A stretch of 13,995 bases of DNA from Candidatus Saccharimonadota bacterium (GTDB lineage Bacteria; Patescibacteriota; Saccharimonadia; UBA4664): NCBI GenBank assembly GCA_029237755.1, contig JAQZBT010000014.1, positions 1 through 13,995 of the forward strand. The letters are read 5' to 3'. Under the pieces are notes generated by a model, which had not been told where the DNA came from, made no database searches, and saw nothing but the letters and a program-made list of their open reading frames with translations. Below, piece after piece: positions 7,071-13,995 of this stretch. Each line of letters starts with the position of its first letter. The first letter of the stretch is position 1. A program made the position numbers and the translations under genes.

Positions 7071-7236
7071 GCATAAGCTTGATACAATATACCCATGCAG
7101 GCCCCGATCTTCGCAATCGGCGCACTTCTCCGCGCGAGACTCCACCACCGCGGCGGGTGAAATCTGCGAGGACGCCAGGCAAACTAAAGTCCAAGCGTCC
7201 AGATTGACTAGCTGGAAACAAGCATCCAAATCAGTT
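7071..7236 (+). promoter_or_regulatory. Candidate promoter and structured leader of the gtr operon
   Basis: This completes the 329-bp gap after dnaB. TACAAT (7083-7088) is a plausible -10, with a poor -35. Downstream stems are CCGAT (7104-7108)/ATCGG (7116-7120) and GGACGC (7170-7175)/GCGTCC (7195-7200). A 21-codon ORF (7095-7160) begins right where transcription would start, so it could be a leaderless peptide or chance. The purine-rich part around 7150-7190 faintly recalls riboswitch-like sequence, but I cannot match it to a known class. Confidence 0.35.
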
Positions 7237-7728
7237 ATGCTTAACCCATCAAATGAGACCATAGTGGCCGACGAGACCCCAAAAAGGCGTCATGACATCA
7301 AACGTGCCGGCAAATTCGGCGCTGTTGGTGTCTTCAATACGGTCCTCGACTTTGCCCTCTACAACCTGCTCTCCACCCTTGGCCTGACCCTGATCCAGGC
7401 CAACATCATCTCGACCACCATCGCCATGATGTTCAGCTTCATGGCCAACAAGAAGTTGGTCTTCAAGAAGCACGACGGACACATGGGCAAGCAGGCCGTA
7501 GCCTTCCTGGCTATCACCGCCTTCGGTCTCTATGTACTGCAAAACGGCGCCATTCATATCCTCACCGAAGTCTGGACCCTGCCGATCGACATCGGACTGG
7601 CCATTGCCCACAGCCTGGGCATCACCGGTCACGACGAATTCCTCATCAAGAACGGCGCCAAAGCCGCCGCCACCCTCCTTAGCCTTTCCTGGAACTACGT
7701 GATGTACAAGAAAGTGGTATTTCGCTAA
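7237..7728 (+). CDS. GtrA-like polytopic membrane protein
   Basis: A 163-residue GtrA-family protein, predicted to help flip polyprenyl-phosphate-linked sugars across the cytoplasmic membrane. After a charged N-terminus (RRHDIKRAGKFGAVGV) come four hydrophobic segments: about 31-51 (VGVFNTVLDFALYNLLS), 55-73 (ANIISTTIAMMFSFMANK), about 86-110 and about 135-155. It ends with the family-typical SWNYVMYKKVVFR. The frame is open back to 7009, but that part is low-complexity and non-homologous. ATG 7237 is the best start, although its ribosome site is weak; GTG 7264 is an alternative. The stop overlaps the next ATG (TAATG). The two downstream glycosyltransferases complete a Gtr-like set. Confidence 0.85.
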   Translation: MLNPSNETIVADETPKRRHDIKRAGKFGAVGVFNTVLDFALYNLLSTLGLTLIQANIISTTIAMMFSFMANKKLVFKKHDGHMGKQAVAFLAITAFGLYVLQNGAIHILTEVWTLPIDIGLAIAHSLGITGHDEFLIKNGAKAAATLLSLSWNYVMYKKVVFR

Positions 7729-9272
7729 TGGCAACTCAGAAGATCACCCCGCCTTTCGCCTGGCTCGGCGCCCATACTACCATCGTTAGTCTCATCGGTA
7801 CCGTCGGCATCGCAGCCTTTTTCCGGTTCCTCAACATCGACACGCTGCCTCCGGCGCTCTACGCCGGCTCGGCCGTCATCGGCCTGCAGGCCGCCGCTCT
7901 GGCAGACAGCTTCACGCTCCCGGGCCTCACCGCTGCCAACGGCTTTGCTCCACTCTTCGTCTGGCTGCAAGCGCTACCGGTAAAACTGCTCGGTCACACC
8001 GAGCTGGCACTCAAGCTCATGCCCGCGCTCCTCGGCACCCTAGCCGTAGTCGCGACCTGGTTGTGGGCGCGCAGCTGGTTTGGTCTGCGGGCCGCCTGGC
8101 TGGCCGCCTTCCTGCTCGCTGTCACGCCCTGGGCCGTCACGCTCTCCCGCTCCGGCATCGAGGCCGCCGTCTACCCGCTCCTCACCCCGCTCACGCTCTA
8201 TGTCGCCACCCGCGCCTGGCAACAGCGCACCCTCGGTACGCACATTGCCCTGGGCTTAGTGCTAGCAGCCAACCTGCTAGCCGGACCCGTCGGCTGGCTG
8301 ATCGCCGCCACCACCGTCATCACCGGCGCCATCTTTCTGCTCCGCTCAAATAAGCTATTTGTCCTCGATAAGCCCCGCCTGGCGCTGCTTGGCGGTCTCG
8401 CCGTCGGCCTGGGTGCTGTCAGCTACCTCTTCGCAACCTCCTGGAGCTCACTCAAGTCGCTGCCCGTAGTCATTGGGCTGGCCGGCTCAATCAGCGCTCT
8501 GGCCTCAAACATCGTCACAACCCTGCTCATGTTCCACAGCCGGGGCGACGAAAACTTCCGCCACAACTTCGCCAGCCAACCCATGCTCAATGCCTTCGTC
8601 GGCCTGATGTTCGTCGCCGGACTGCTCGTCAGCATCTCCCGCCTGCGCGACCGCCGCTATCGCGTATTGCTGGCCTTCTTCATCGTCCTGATGTTGCCCG
8701 CACTGATTACGACCGTGGGTGCTCCCAACGCCGGCCGCGCCGCTGCCGCCCTGCCCGTGATTCTCACTATGTCTGCTATCGGCGTCTCCTATATGCTCGA
8801 GCTCTGGTACCGCACCTTCCCGATCAACTCGGCCGCTCGCGCCGTCGGCCAAGGCGCTATCCTCATGCTCCTGGCGCTTACGCTCTTCCAGGGCTTCACT
8901 CAATACTTCCGCGCCTGGGCCAATACCGCCGACACCTGGGCGGCGTACAATGAAGCCACAACCCGTGTAGCCCGCCAGATGGCTGCAGCCAAACCGCCCA
9001 CCGGCACGCGCTACGTCGTAGCTCCGGCGCCTGAGCACCCGATAGTCCAGTACCTGGTACCCCCGACCAAGCCCTACAAACTTGTCGAAGCCAAAGACCT
9101 GGCCGGCCTTCCCATTACGCCTGGCCAGTACACCTTCCTGATTACCAGGTCCCAAAAAGATGAGACCGTTAAGCAACTCAAGCTCAAGTTCCCCGGCGGC
9201 AAGCTTCAAAGCATTCTGTCCGACTTCGACCGGACAGAAGTCTACTACACCTACGAAGTGACCAAAAAATGA
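7728..9272 (+). CDS. GT39-like polytopic glycosyltransferase
   Basis: A 514-residue integral membrane protein of the PMT/ArnT (GT39-like, GT-C fold) type, which would transfer a sugar from a polyprenyl-phosphate donor to an acceptor outside the membrane. About ten or more hydrophobic segments run from 15 to about 400, then a soluble C-terminal tail (about 400-514). Family-like blocks are ANGFAPLFVWLQALPVKLLG (70-89), SRSGIEAAVYPLLTPL and ENFRHNFASQPMLNAFVG. The first outer loop reads LPPALYAGSAVIGLQ, where relatives I recall have an acidic WDE-type pair, so the usual catalytic acid is not obvious. The start overlaps the gtrA-like stop by one base and the end overlaps the GT2 gene by four (ATGA), giving a tightly coupled trio. 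Substrate and acceptor are unknown. Confidence 0.8.
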   Translation: MATQKITPPFAWLGAHTTIVSLIGTVGIAAFFRFLNIDTLPPALYAGSAVIGLQAAALADSFTLPGLTAANGFAPLFVWLQALPVKLLGHTELALKLMPALLGTLAVVATWLWARSWFGLRAAWLAAFLLAVTPWAVTLSRSGIEAAVYPLLTPLTLYVATRAWQQRTLGTHIALGLVLAANLLAGPVGWLIAATTVITGAIFLLRSNKLFVLDKPRLALLGGLAVGLGAVSYLFATSWSSLKSLPVVIGLAGSISALASNIVTTLLMFHSRGDENFRHNFASQPMLNAFVGLMFVAGLLVSISRLRDRRYRVLLAFFIVLMLPALITTVGAPNAGRAAAALPVILTMSAIGVSYMLELWYRTFPINSAARAVGQGAILMLLALTLFQGFTQYFRAWANTADTWAAYNEATTRVARQMAAAKPPTGTRYVVAPAPEHPIVQYLVPPTKPYKLVEAKDLAGLPITPGQYTFLITRSQKDETVKQLKLKFPGGKLQSILSDFDRTEVYYTYEVTKK

Positions 9273-10039
9273 CCCAGCCCGACCTGACCATCATCATCCC
9301 GGCCTACATGGAAGCCGCCGGCATCGCCGACGACCTCGAGCGGCTGCATGACTTCCTGAAAACCCGCGACTACGGCAAGGTCGAAGTGTTGGTGGTTGTA
9401 CCTGAGAGTCCCGATGGCACCGCCAAGATCGCAGAATCCAAGGCCAAGCTCTTCGAACAGTTCCGGGTCGTCAACGCCGGACCGAGGGTAGGAAAGGGGA
9501 GAGATGTCCGGCTGGGGATATTCGAAGCCCGCGGCAAATACCGCGTCTTCATGGACGCCGACCTCGCCACTCCGCTCGAACACCTCGACGATGTCCAGAC
9601 CGCCATCAAGAATGGAGCTCAAGTCATCATCGCTACCCGCAACCTCTGGTCCATCCACAAGGGCCTGCTGCGCAAGATGATGTCAAAGTTTGGCAACGTC
9701 TTTATCCAGTTACTCATCCTGCCCGGCATCAAAGACACCCAGTGCGGGTTCAAAGCCTTCGAAGCCGAGGCCGCCGAAGAGATCTTCAGCCGCCAGACCA
9801 TGCTCGGCTGGAGCTTCGACGCCGAAATCCTCAAGATCGCCCGCCTCCGCAAGTACAAGATCGTAGCCGTAGAGGCCCCCGACTGGCACGACCCCAAGAA
9901 GGCCAATATGGGGCTGGTTGGTGATTCACCCGCCAAAGCCGCTATCCAAACGTTGCTCGATACCATCAAAATCCGCCTCAACGTCTGGGCCGGTGTTTAT
10001 CGCAAACCGAGCTACACCCACAAGCGTATTTACTCATAG
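9269..10039 (+). CDS. GT2 polyprenyl-phosphate glycosyltransferase (ALG5/GtrB-like)
   Basis: A 256-residue family 2 glycosyltransferase on the cytoplasmic face, likely making polyprenyl-phosphate-hexose from a nucleotide sugar. It shows the N-terminal LTIIIPAYMEAAGI (6-19), GKGRDVRLGI (75-84), the DXD-type DADLATP (96-102), DTQCGFK (156-162) and WSFDAEIL (181-188), the pattern of dolichyl-phosphate glucosyltransferase (ALG5) relatives. The usual first acidic motif (VDDGSxDGT) is here VVPESPDGT. There is no C-terminal membrane pair, so it may bind the membrane peripherally or through the GtrA-like partner. It overlaps the GT39-like gene by 4 nt. The last residues SYTHKRIYS are repeated in a second copy 103 bp downstream. 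Confidence 0.88.
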   Translation: MTQPDLTIIIPAYMEAAGIADDLERLHDFLKTRDYGKVEVLVVVPESPDGTAKIAESKAKLFEQFRVVNAGPRVGKGRDVRLGIFEARGKYRVFMDADLATPLEHLDDVQTAIKNGAQVIIATRNLWSIHKGLLRKMMSKFGNVFIQLLILPGIKDTQCGFKAFEAEAAEEIFSRQTMLGWSFDAEILKIARLRKYKIVAVEAPDWHDPKKANMGLVGDSPAKAAIQTLLDTIKIRLNVWAGVYRKPSYTHKRIYS

Positions 10040-10045
10040 CCGGCA

Positions 10046-10105
10046 GCCGAACTTATCGAGGGGAGCATCTCGGAAGCGAGCTAGCACCCCGAGAGAATGT
10101 TCGGC
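10046..10105 (+). repeat. Nested hairpin between the two GT2 tail copies
   Basis: The outer stem GCCGAAC (10046-10052)/GTTCGGC (10099-10105) encloses an inner hairpin: GGGG (10060-10063) with CCCC (10087-10090), GC (10065-10066) with GC (10084-10085), and CTCG (10069-10072) with CGAG (10077-10080) around a GAAG loop. It begins 6 nt after the GT2 stop. There is no T tract, so it is not a standard terminator, though it could act as a 3'-end stabiliser. Confidence 0.6.
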
Positions 10106-10112
10106 GAACGCG

Positions 10113-10142
10113 AGCTATACTCACAAACGCATTTACAACTAA
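10113..10142 (+). pseudogene. Second copy of the GT2 gene 3' end
   Basis: These bases encode SYTHKRIYN and a TAA stop, repeating the SYTHKRIYS tail of the GT2 gene (10010-10039). Across the eight shared codons there are four differences, all third-position synonymous (TAC/TAT, ACC/ACT, AAG/AAA, CGT/CGC). The shared CGAGCTA marks the left edge; upstream similarity is weak. Here, opposite to dnaB, the detached copy has the AT-richer codons. It could be the end of a deleted tandem paralogue or the trace of an insertion. Confidence 0.65.
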
Positions 10143-10191
10143 AAAACGCGAGCAAAGTTCGCATCGCCAACTCTGTATTCGTCACAACGCT

Positions 10192-10235
10192 TATGCTAAT
10201 ATTTGAGTAACTTCGGGTGTGCGGGAGTGGCGCAC
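10192..10235 (+). promoter_or_regulatory. Putative promoter and leader hairpin of the GH130 operon
   Basis: TATGCT (10192-10197) or TAATAT (10197-10202) could serve as -10; no -35 is clear. A hairpin, GTGTGC (10217-10222)/GCGCAC (10230-10235) with a 7-nt loop, follows at about +10. It covers the most upstream GTG start codon (10219), which favours a start further downstream. Otherwise 10143-10191 holds nothing I can name. Confidence 0.35.
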
Positions 10236-12120
10236 TCGAATTAAAGTGAGGTTGACGAGGGGTTTGAACCCAACAGAACTACGACGCACCCAGCCTATCG
10301 GAATTTTTCGCGACGGTGATTCGGTCGGCATCATCGGTCGGGAGAAGTACTCCACTACTTACCGCCTTGTTTACGGCCACGGCCACGGGGTCAGTTTTAA
10401 ACTCCGCGACGAGAGCCCGTCCATCATCCTGCCTCTTGGCCGCAAAGAGCACCTCGCCCACATCTCAGATGCCCGTGTCGCCCGCGTCCTGGACAAGCGC
10501 ATCCTGGTCTACAGCTCCGAGGGCCAGGTCCGCGTCGCCATCCACGACACTGAAGCCGAGATGGACGTCTGGGACGTGCCGGCCATCAACCGTCACCTCA
10601 CCGGCTCCGGCATTCTCGTTTCAGATTACCTGCACAACGGCCAGTACGTACTCTTCTACGGCACCAAGGACCTCCGCGTCGCCTTCTCCAAGAACCTCGT
10701 CGCCTGGCACGCCGGCGGACAGGTCCTGGCCTCGCCCCGCCGCGACACCTTCGACCGGCACGGCCTGCGCATCATCTCTGCCACCCATATCGACCAGGGA
10801 CTTCTGGTCTTCTATGAGTCCACCGAGGTCAAGCGGGGAGTAGCCACTATCTCCATCGGCTCGGTGCTCGTCTCCCGCAATGACCCCGAAGTCGTGCTCT
10901 GGCGCTCGGACGAGCCGCTGCACCAGGAAGTCACAAAGGTCAAAGATGAAACCCAACTCCTCGGCGCCGTCGTCTACGAATCCGACTTTGTCTTCTACTT
11001 CACCTCCGCCAAGCAGAAGCTCTTCACGACCAAGCTGCCCAACCCCTACGCGCCCCGCTCCCGCTCCCGCCGCAATACCCGCCTGCACCGCTTCCCGCAC
11101 AACCCTGTAATGTCACCGAGTGCCTTCGAATGGGAATCGCACGCCGTCTTCAACCCCGCAGCCCTCGTCGACAATGGCAAGGTCCACCTGCTCTACCGCG
11201 CCATGGGCCCAGACGGCGTCTCACGCATCGGCTACGCCTCCAGCACCGACGGTGTCCACTTCGACGAGCGCCTGCCCTACCCCGTCTACACGCCCTCCAA
11301 GGGCTTCGGTGACGCCGACCCCAAGCGCGGGGCCGCCCGCGTCCAGGCGCTGAGCGCCACCAACCCCTCCGGCGGCGGCTGGGCCGGCTGCGAAGATCCC
11401 CGCATCGTGAAGATTGACGGCCACGCCTACATGACCTTCTGCGCCTTCGACGGCTGGGACTTCATGCGCCAGGCCATGACCGCCATCTCGCTCGACGACC
11501 TCAACGACAAGAACTGGAACTGGCGCGACCCGGTCCTGCTCTCACGCCCCGGCACGACCCAGAAAAACTGGATCATCTTCCCGGAGAAAATCAACGGCAA
11601 GTACGCCATCCTTCATGGTCTGAGTCCTAAGATTCACATCGATTACGTCGACAGCCTCGATGACTTCGACGGCACCAAGTACATCGAAAGCCTCCCGCCG
11701 GCCTTCGGCAGTGGATTCCACGACCCGAGACGAAAAGATCATTGGGATACACGCGTGCGCGGTGCGGGGGCGCCGCCGATCAAGACCGCCATGGGTTGGC
11801 TCTTGCTCTACCACGCCACCGACCGCCTCGACCCAGGCAAGTACAAGCTCGGAGCCATGCTCCTCGACCTCAATGACCCCACGAAGATCCTCTACCGCGC
11901 CAATGCCCCCATCCTCGAGCCCGACGAGTGGTACGAGAACGACGGCAAGGCCGGCGTGGTCTACACCTGCGGCGCGGTAGTATTAAACGACAACCTCATC
12001 GTCTACTACGGCGGCGGCGACAAGCACATCGGTGTAGCCCGGGCCAACGTCGACGATTTCATCAAGGGCCTCAGCACCAGCCATCCCGTGGAGCTCAAAC
12101 GGGTAACGGCCAATGTTTAA
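10219..12120 (+). CDS. GH130-type mannoside phosphorylase-like protein with extra N-terminal domain
   Basis: The C-terminal half (about 292-613) is a GH130 five-blade beta-propeller, the family that phosphorolyses beta-mannosides to mannose 1-phosphate. It has HNPVMSPSAFEWESHAVFNPAAL, LLYRAMGPDG (324-333), GCEDPRIVK (390-398, with the family catalytic Asp), IIFPEKINGKYAILHG (452-467) and APPIKTAMGWLLLYHA (518-533). The N-terminal half (about 25-275) is beta-rich with repeats such as YVLFYGTK and LLVFYEST but has no EDPR; it looks like a degenerate propeller, joined by an Arg/Ser-rich linker (280-290). No signal peptide is seen, so it is probably cytosolic. The start is uncertain: GTG 10219 is the outer limit, while GTG 10246 or TTG 10264 (618 residues, near GAGGGG) are plausible. 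It overlaps the next gene by 8 nt. Confidence 0.85.
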   Translation: MREWRTRIKVRLTRGLNPTELRRTQPIGIFRDGDSVGIIGREKYSTTYRLVYGHGHGVSFKLRDESPSIILPLGRKEHLAHISDARVARVLDKRILVYSSEGQVRVAIHDTEAEMDVWDVPAINRHLTGSGILVSDYLHNGQYVLFYGTKDLRVAFSKNLVAWHAGGQVLASPRRDTFDRHGLRIISATHIDQGLLVFYESTEVKRGVATISIGSVLVSRNDPEVVLWRSDEPLHQEVTKVKDETQLLGAVVYESDFVFYFTSAKQKLFTTKLPNPYAPRSRSRRNTRLHRFPHNPVMSPSAFEWESHAVFNPAALVDNGKVHLLYRAMGPDGVSRIGYASSTDGVHFDERLPYPVYTPSKGFGDADPKRGAARVQALSATNPSGGGWAGCEDPRIVKIDGHAYMTFCAFDGWDFMRQAMTAISLDDLNDKNWNWRDPVLLSRPGTTQKNWIIFPEKINGKYAILHGLSPKIHIDYVDSLDDFDGTKYIESLPPAFGSGFHDPRRKDHWDTRVRGAGAPPIKTAMGWLLLYHATDRLDPGKYKLGAMLLDLNDPTKILYRANAPILEPDEWYENDGKAGVVYTCGAVVLNDNLIVYYGGGDKHIGVARANVDDFIKGLSTSHPVELKRVTANV

Positions 12121-13995
12121 CGTTACGCGCGACGCTCACAATCCGCTCATCAGTCCCAGCGAGGGCATGCCCTGGCTGGCCGAAGCCACCTTCAACCCCA
12201 GCCCCGTCATACAGGGCGACACCCTGCATCTGCTCTTCCGGGCTTCAACCCATCCGGCGCTCTATCATGGCGAAACCATTGAGTTCTCCTGCATCGGCAT
12301 CGCCTCAAGCACCGATGGGGGAGTAACCTTCGGTGAGCCCCGCCTGCTCATCTCACCTGAGCACGACTGGGAGCGTTTCGGCTGCGAAGACCCGCGCGTC
12401 ACCAAGCTCGGCGACACCTACTACATCTTCTACACGGCCCTGGGCGGCTACCCCTACGGCCCCGACAACATCAAGGTCGCCGTCGCCCTCAGCAAGGACC
12501 TGAAAACGATCGACGAGAAGCACCTCGTCACGCCCTTCAACGCCAAAGCCATGGCCCTGTTCCCGCAACGTGTGGGCGGGAAGCTGCGCGCCGTCCTGAC
12601 CGTCAACTCCGACCTGCCGCCCTCAAAGATTGCCATTGCCGAATTCTCCAAGCCCGAGGAGATGTGGAGTCCCTACTTCTGGGACCGCTGGTACAACCAC
12701 GTCGACGACCACACTCTCACACTCAAGCGCACCGACCAGGACCACGTTGAAGTCGGCGCTCCGCCCATCTGGACCAAGGACGGATGGATGCTCCTCTATT
12801 CGCACATCCAGGACTACTTCTCCGACCAGAAGATATTCGGCATTGAGGCTGCACTGCTCGACCTCGACACACCCACTAAAGTGCTCAAACGCACCGTATT
12901 TCCCTTCATGGTGCCCGAAGAAGGCTACGAGAAGTACGGCCGCCTGCCCAAGATCATCTTCCCCTCAGGCGCGCTCCGCCACGGCGACCGCCTCACCGTC
13001 TACTACGGTTCCACCGACACCACCTGTTGCCGCGCGGTCCTGAGCTTCCAGGGTCTACTCGACAGCATGTCACCAGACGGGGTTATCAAACAACACGCCG
13101 AGCGCTACGAGCACAACCCCATCCTCAAACCCATCGCCGAGCACGAGTGGGAGTCGGCCCACGTCCTCAACCCCACAGCCATCGAGCTGGAAGGAGAGAC
13201 CCACATCCTCTACCGCGCCGTGGGACCGGACCAGACCTCGGTCATCGGCTACGCCCGCTCCAAAAACGGACTCAAGATCACGCAGCGCCTGACTCAGCCG
13301 ATCTACGTCCCGCGAGCCAGGTTTGAACTCAAGGCCGGCGGCCCGGGCGACCTCTCTGGCTGCGAAGACGCCCGTATCGTGAAGATAGGGGAGCGGCTCC
13401 ATATCACCTACACCGCCTACGACTCGGTCACCCCACCCCGCGTCGCCCAGAGTTCCATCAGCGTCAAAGACTTTCTGGCTCACAATTGGGACAAATGGAC
13501 TCTGCCCGAGCTCGTCTCGCCTGAGGGCATAGACGACAAGGACGCCTGCTTCTTCCCCGAGAAGATCGGCGGCCAATACATGGTCCTGCACCGCATCTCC
13601 GGCCATGTCTGCGCCGACTTCGTCGACCGCCTCGACTTCCACAACGAGCAGCTCACGCGCTGCATCCAGATCTTCGGCCCCCGTCCCGGCATGTGGGACT
13701 CAGCCAAAGTCGGAATCGCTGGTCCGCCTCTCAAGACCTCGTCCGGCTGGGTCCTCTTCTATCACGGCGTCACCAGCTTCCATCACTACTACCTCGGAGC
13801 CGTACTGCTGGACCGCCGCGACCCCACCAAAGTCATCGGCCGCACTTCGCAGCCCATCATGACACCGGTCGAGAAATGGGAGCAGGAAGGCTGGATCGAC
13901 AACGTCATCTTCCCCTGCGGCCAAGTCGTACGCGACGGCGTGGTCTATCTCTACTATGGCGGCGCCGACCAGGCCGTCGGAGTCGCCACCATCGA
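12113..13995 (+). CDS. Tandem GH130-type protein, 3' end beyond the window
   Basis: The open frame from ATG 12113 runs off the window after 627 codons without a stop. Two GH130-like propellers are fused. Domain 1 (about 8-315) has NPLISPSEGMPWLAEATFNPSPV, GCEDPRV (90-96), APPIWTKDGWMLLYSH and RLTVYYGSTD. Domain 2 (about 334-627) has NPILKPIAEHEWESAHVLNP, HILYRAVGPD, GCEDARI (417-423), FFPEKIGGQYMVLHRI (480-495), GPPLKTSSGWVLFYHG and YLYYGGADQAVGVA. Both keep the catalytic Asp; the second has DAR for DPR. Compared with the neighbour, only a short tail is likely missing. The start lies inside the last codons of the previous gene, so translation is coupled. The substrate is probably a mannoside but is not shown by the sequence. 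Confidence 0.85.
   Translation, partial: MFNVTRDAHNPLISPSEGMPWLAEATFNPSPVIQGDTLHLLFRASTHPALYHGETIEFSCIGIASSTDGGVTFGEPRLLISPEHDWERFGCEDPRVTKLGDTYYIFYTALGGYPYGPDNIKVAVALSKDLKTIDEKHLVTPFNAKAMALFPQRVGGKLRAVLTVNSDLPPSKIAIAEFSKPEEMWSPYFWDRWYNHVDDHTLTLKRTDQDHVEVGAPPIWTKDGWMLLYSHIQDYFSDQKIFGIEAALLDLDTPTKVLKRTVFPFMVPEEGYEKYGRLPKIIFPSGALRHGDRLTVYYGSTDTTCCRAVLSFQGLLDSMSPDGVIKQHAERYEHNPILKPIAEHEWESAHVLNPTAIELEGETHILYRAVGPDQTSVIGYARSKNGLKITQRLTQPIYVPRARFELKAGGPGDLSGCEDARIVKIGERLHITYTAYDSVTPPRVAQSSISVKDFLAHNWDKWTLPELVSPEGIDDKDACFFPEKIGGQYMVLHRISGHVCADFVDRLDFHNEQLTRCIQIFGPRPGMWDSAKVGIAGPPLKTSSGWVLFYHGVTSFHHYYLGAVLLDRRDPTKVIGRTSQPIMTPVEKWEQEGWIDNVIFPCGQVVRDGVVYLYYGGADQAVGVATI

Noticed and set aside
7095..7236. 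c-di-GMP-type riboswitch before the gtrA-like gene
   Set aside because: GGACGC and GGCAAA fragments are present but in the wrong order and spacing for the known class.

Overview
All recognisable genes lie on the + strand. The window reads as a compact, fairly GC-rich bacterial chromosome with standard stop codons: TGA ends the membrane glycosyltransferase gene, so TGA is not recoded. Streamlined spacing, repeated TAATG/ATGA stop-start overlaps, a short fermentative gene set and uncharacterised small proteins suggest Patescibacteria (CPR), possibly Saccharibacteria. That placement is an impression from protein style and was not tested by any search.

Layout. (1) 1-1167: an L10-type leader with an attenuator, then rplJ and rplL, closed by a strong terminator; rpoBC does not follow. 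(2) 1168-2361: a 255-bp control region with three palindromes, then L-lactate dehydrogenase starting at TTG. (3) 2418-3858: a promoter and an uncharacterised 173-residue protein, a UUCG terminator, then a small membrane/coiled-coil protein coupled to a Ham1/ITPase-like nucleotide pyrophosphatase. (4) 3859-6907: a structured leader and the coupled replication pair dnaX-dnaB. (5) 6908-7236: a non-coding stretch carrying a second copy of the dnaB tail, a 15-bp inverted repeat and a structured leader. (6) 7237-10039: an overlapping trio, GtrA-like flippase, GT39-like membrane glycosyltransferase and GT2 polyprenyl-phosphate glycosyltransferase, with the logic of a Gtr lipid-linked sugar module. 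(7) 10040-10218: a second copy of the GT2 gene tail and a nested hairpin. (8) 10219-13995: two overlapping genes for double-domain GH130-type proteins, the second cut by the window edge.

The most unusual signal is that two genes 3 kb apart (dnaB and the GT2 gene) are each followed by an extra copy of their own last 8-9 codons plus a stop, differing almost only at synonymous sites, with a hairpin-forming segment between the copies. At dnaB a 13-bp identical core followed by a recoded tail is what integration into a gene 3' end, with restoration of the gene, would leave.

Functionally, groups 6 and 8 suggest a cell-surface or exported glycan system: the GT2 enzyme loads a polyprenyl carrier, GtrA moves it across the membrane and the GT39-like protein transfers the sugar, while the GH130 proteins could phosphorolyse or remodel mannosides. 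This link is inferred from adjacency only.
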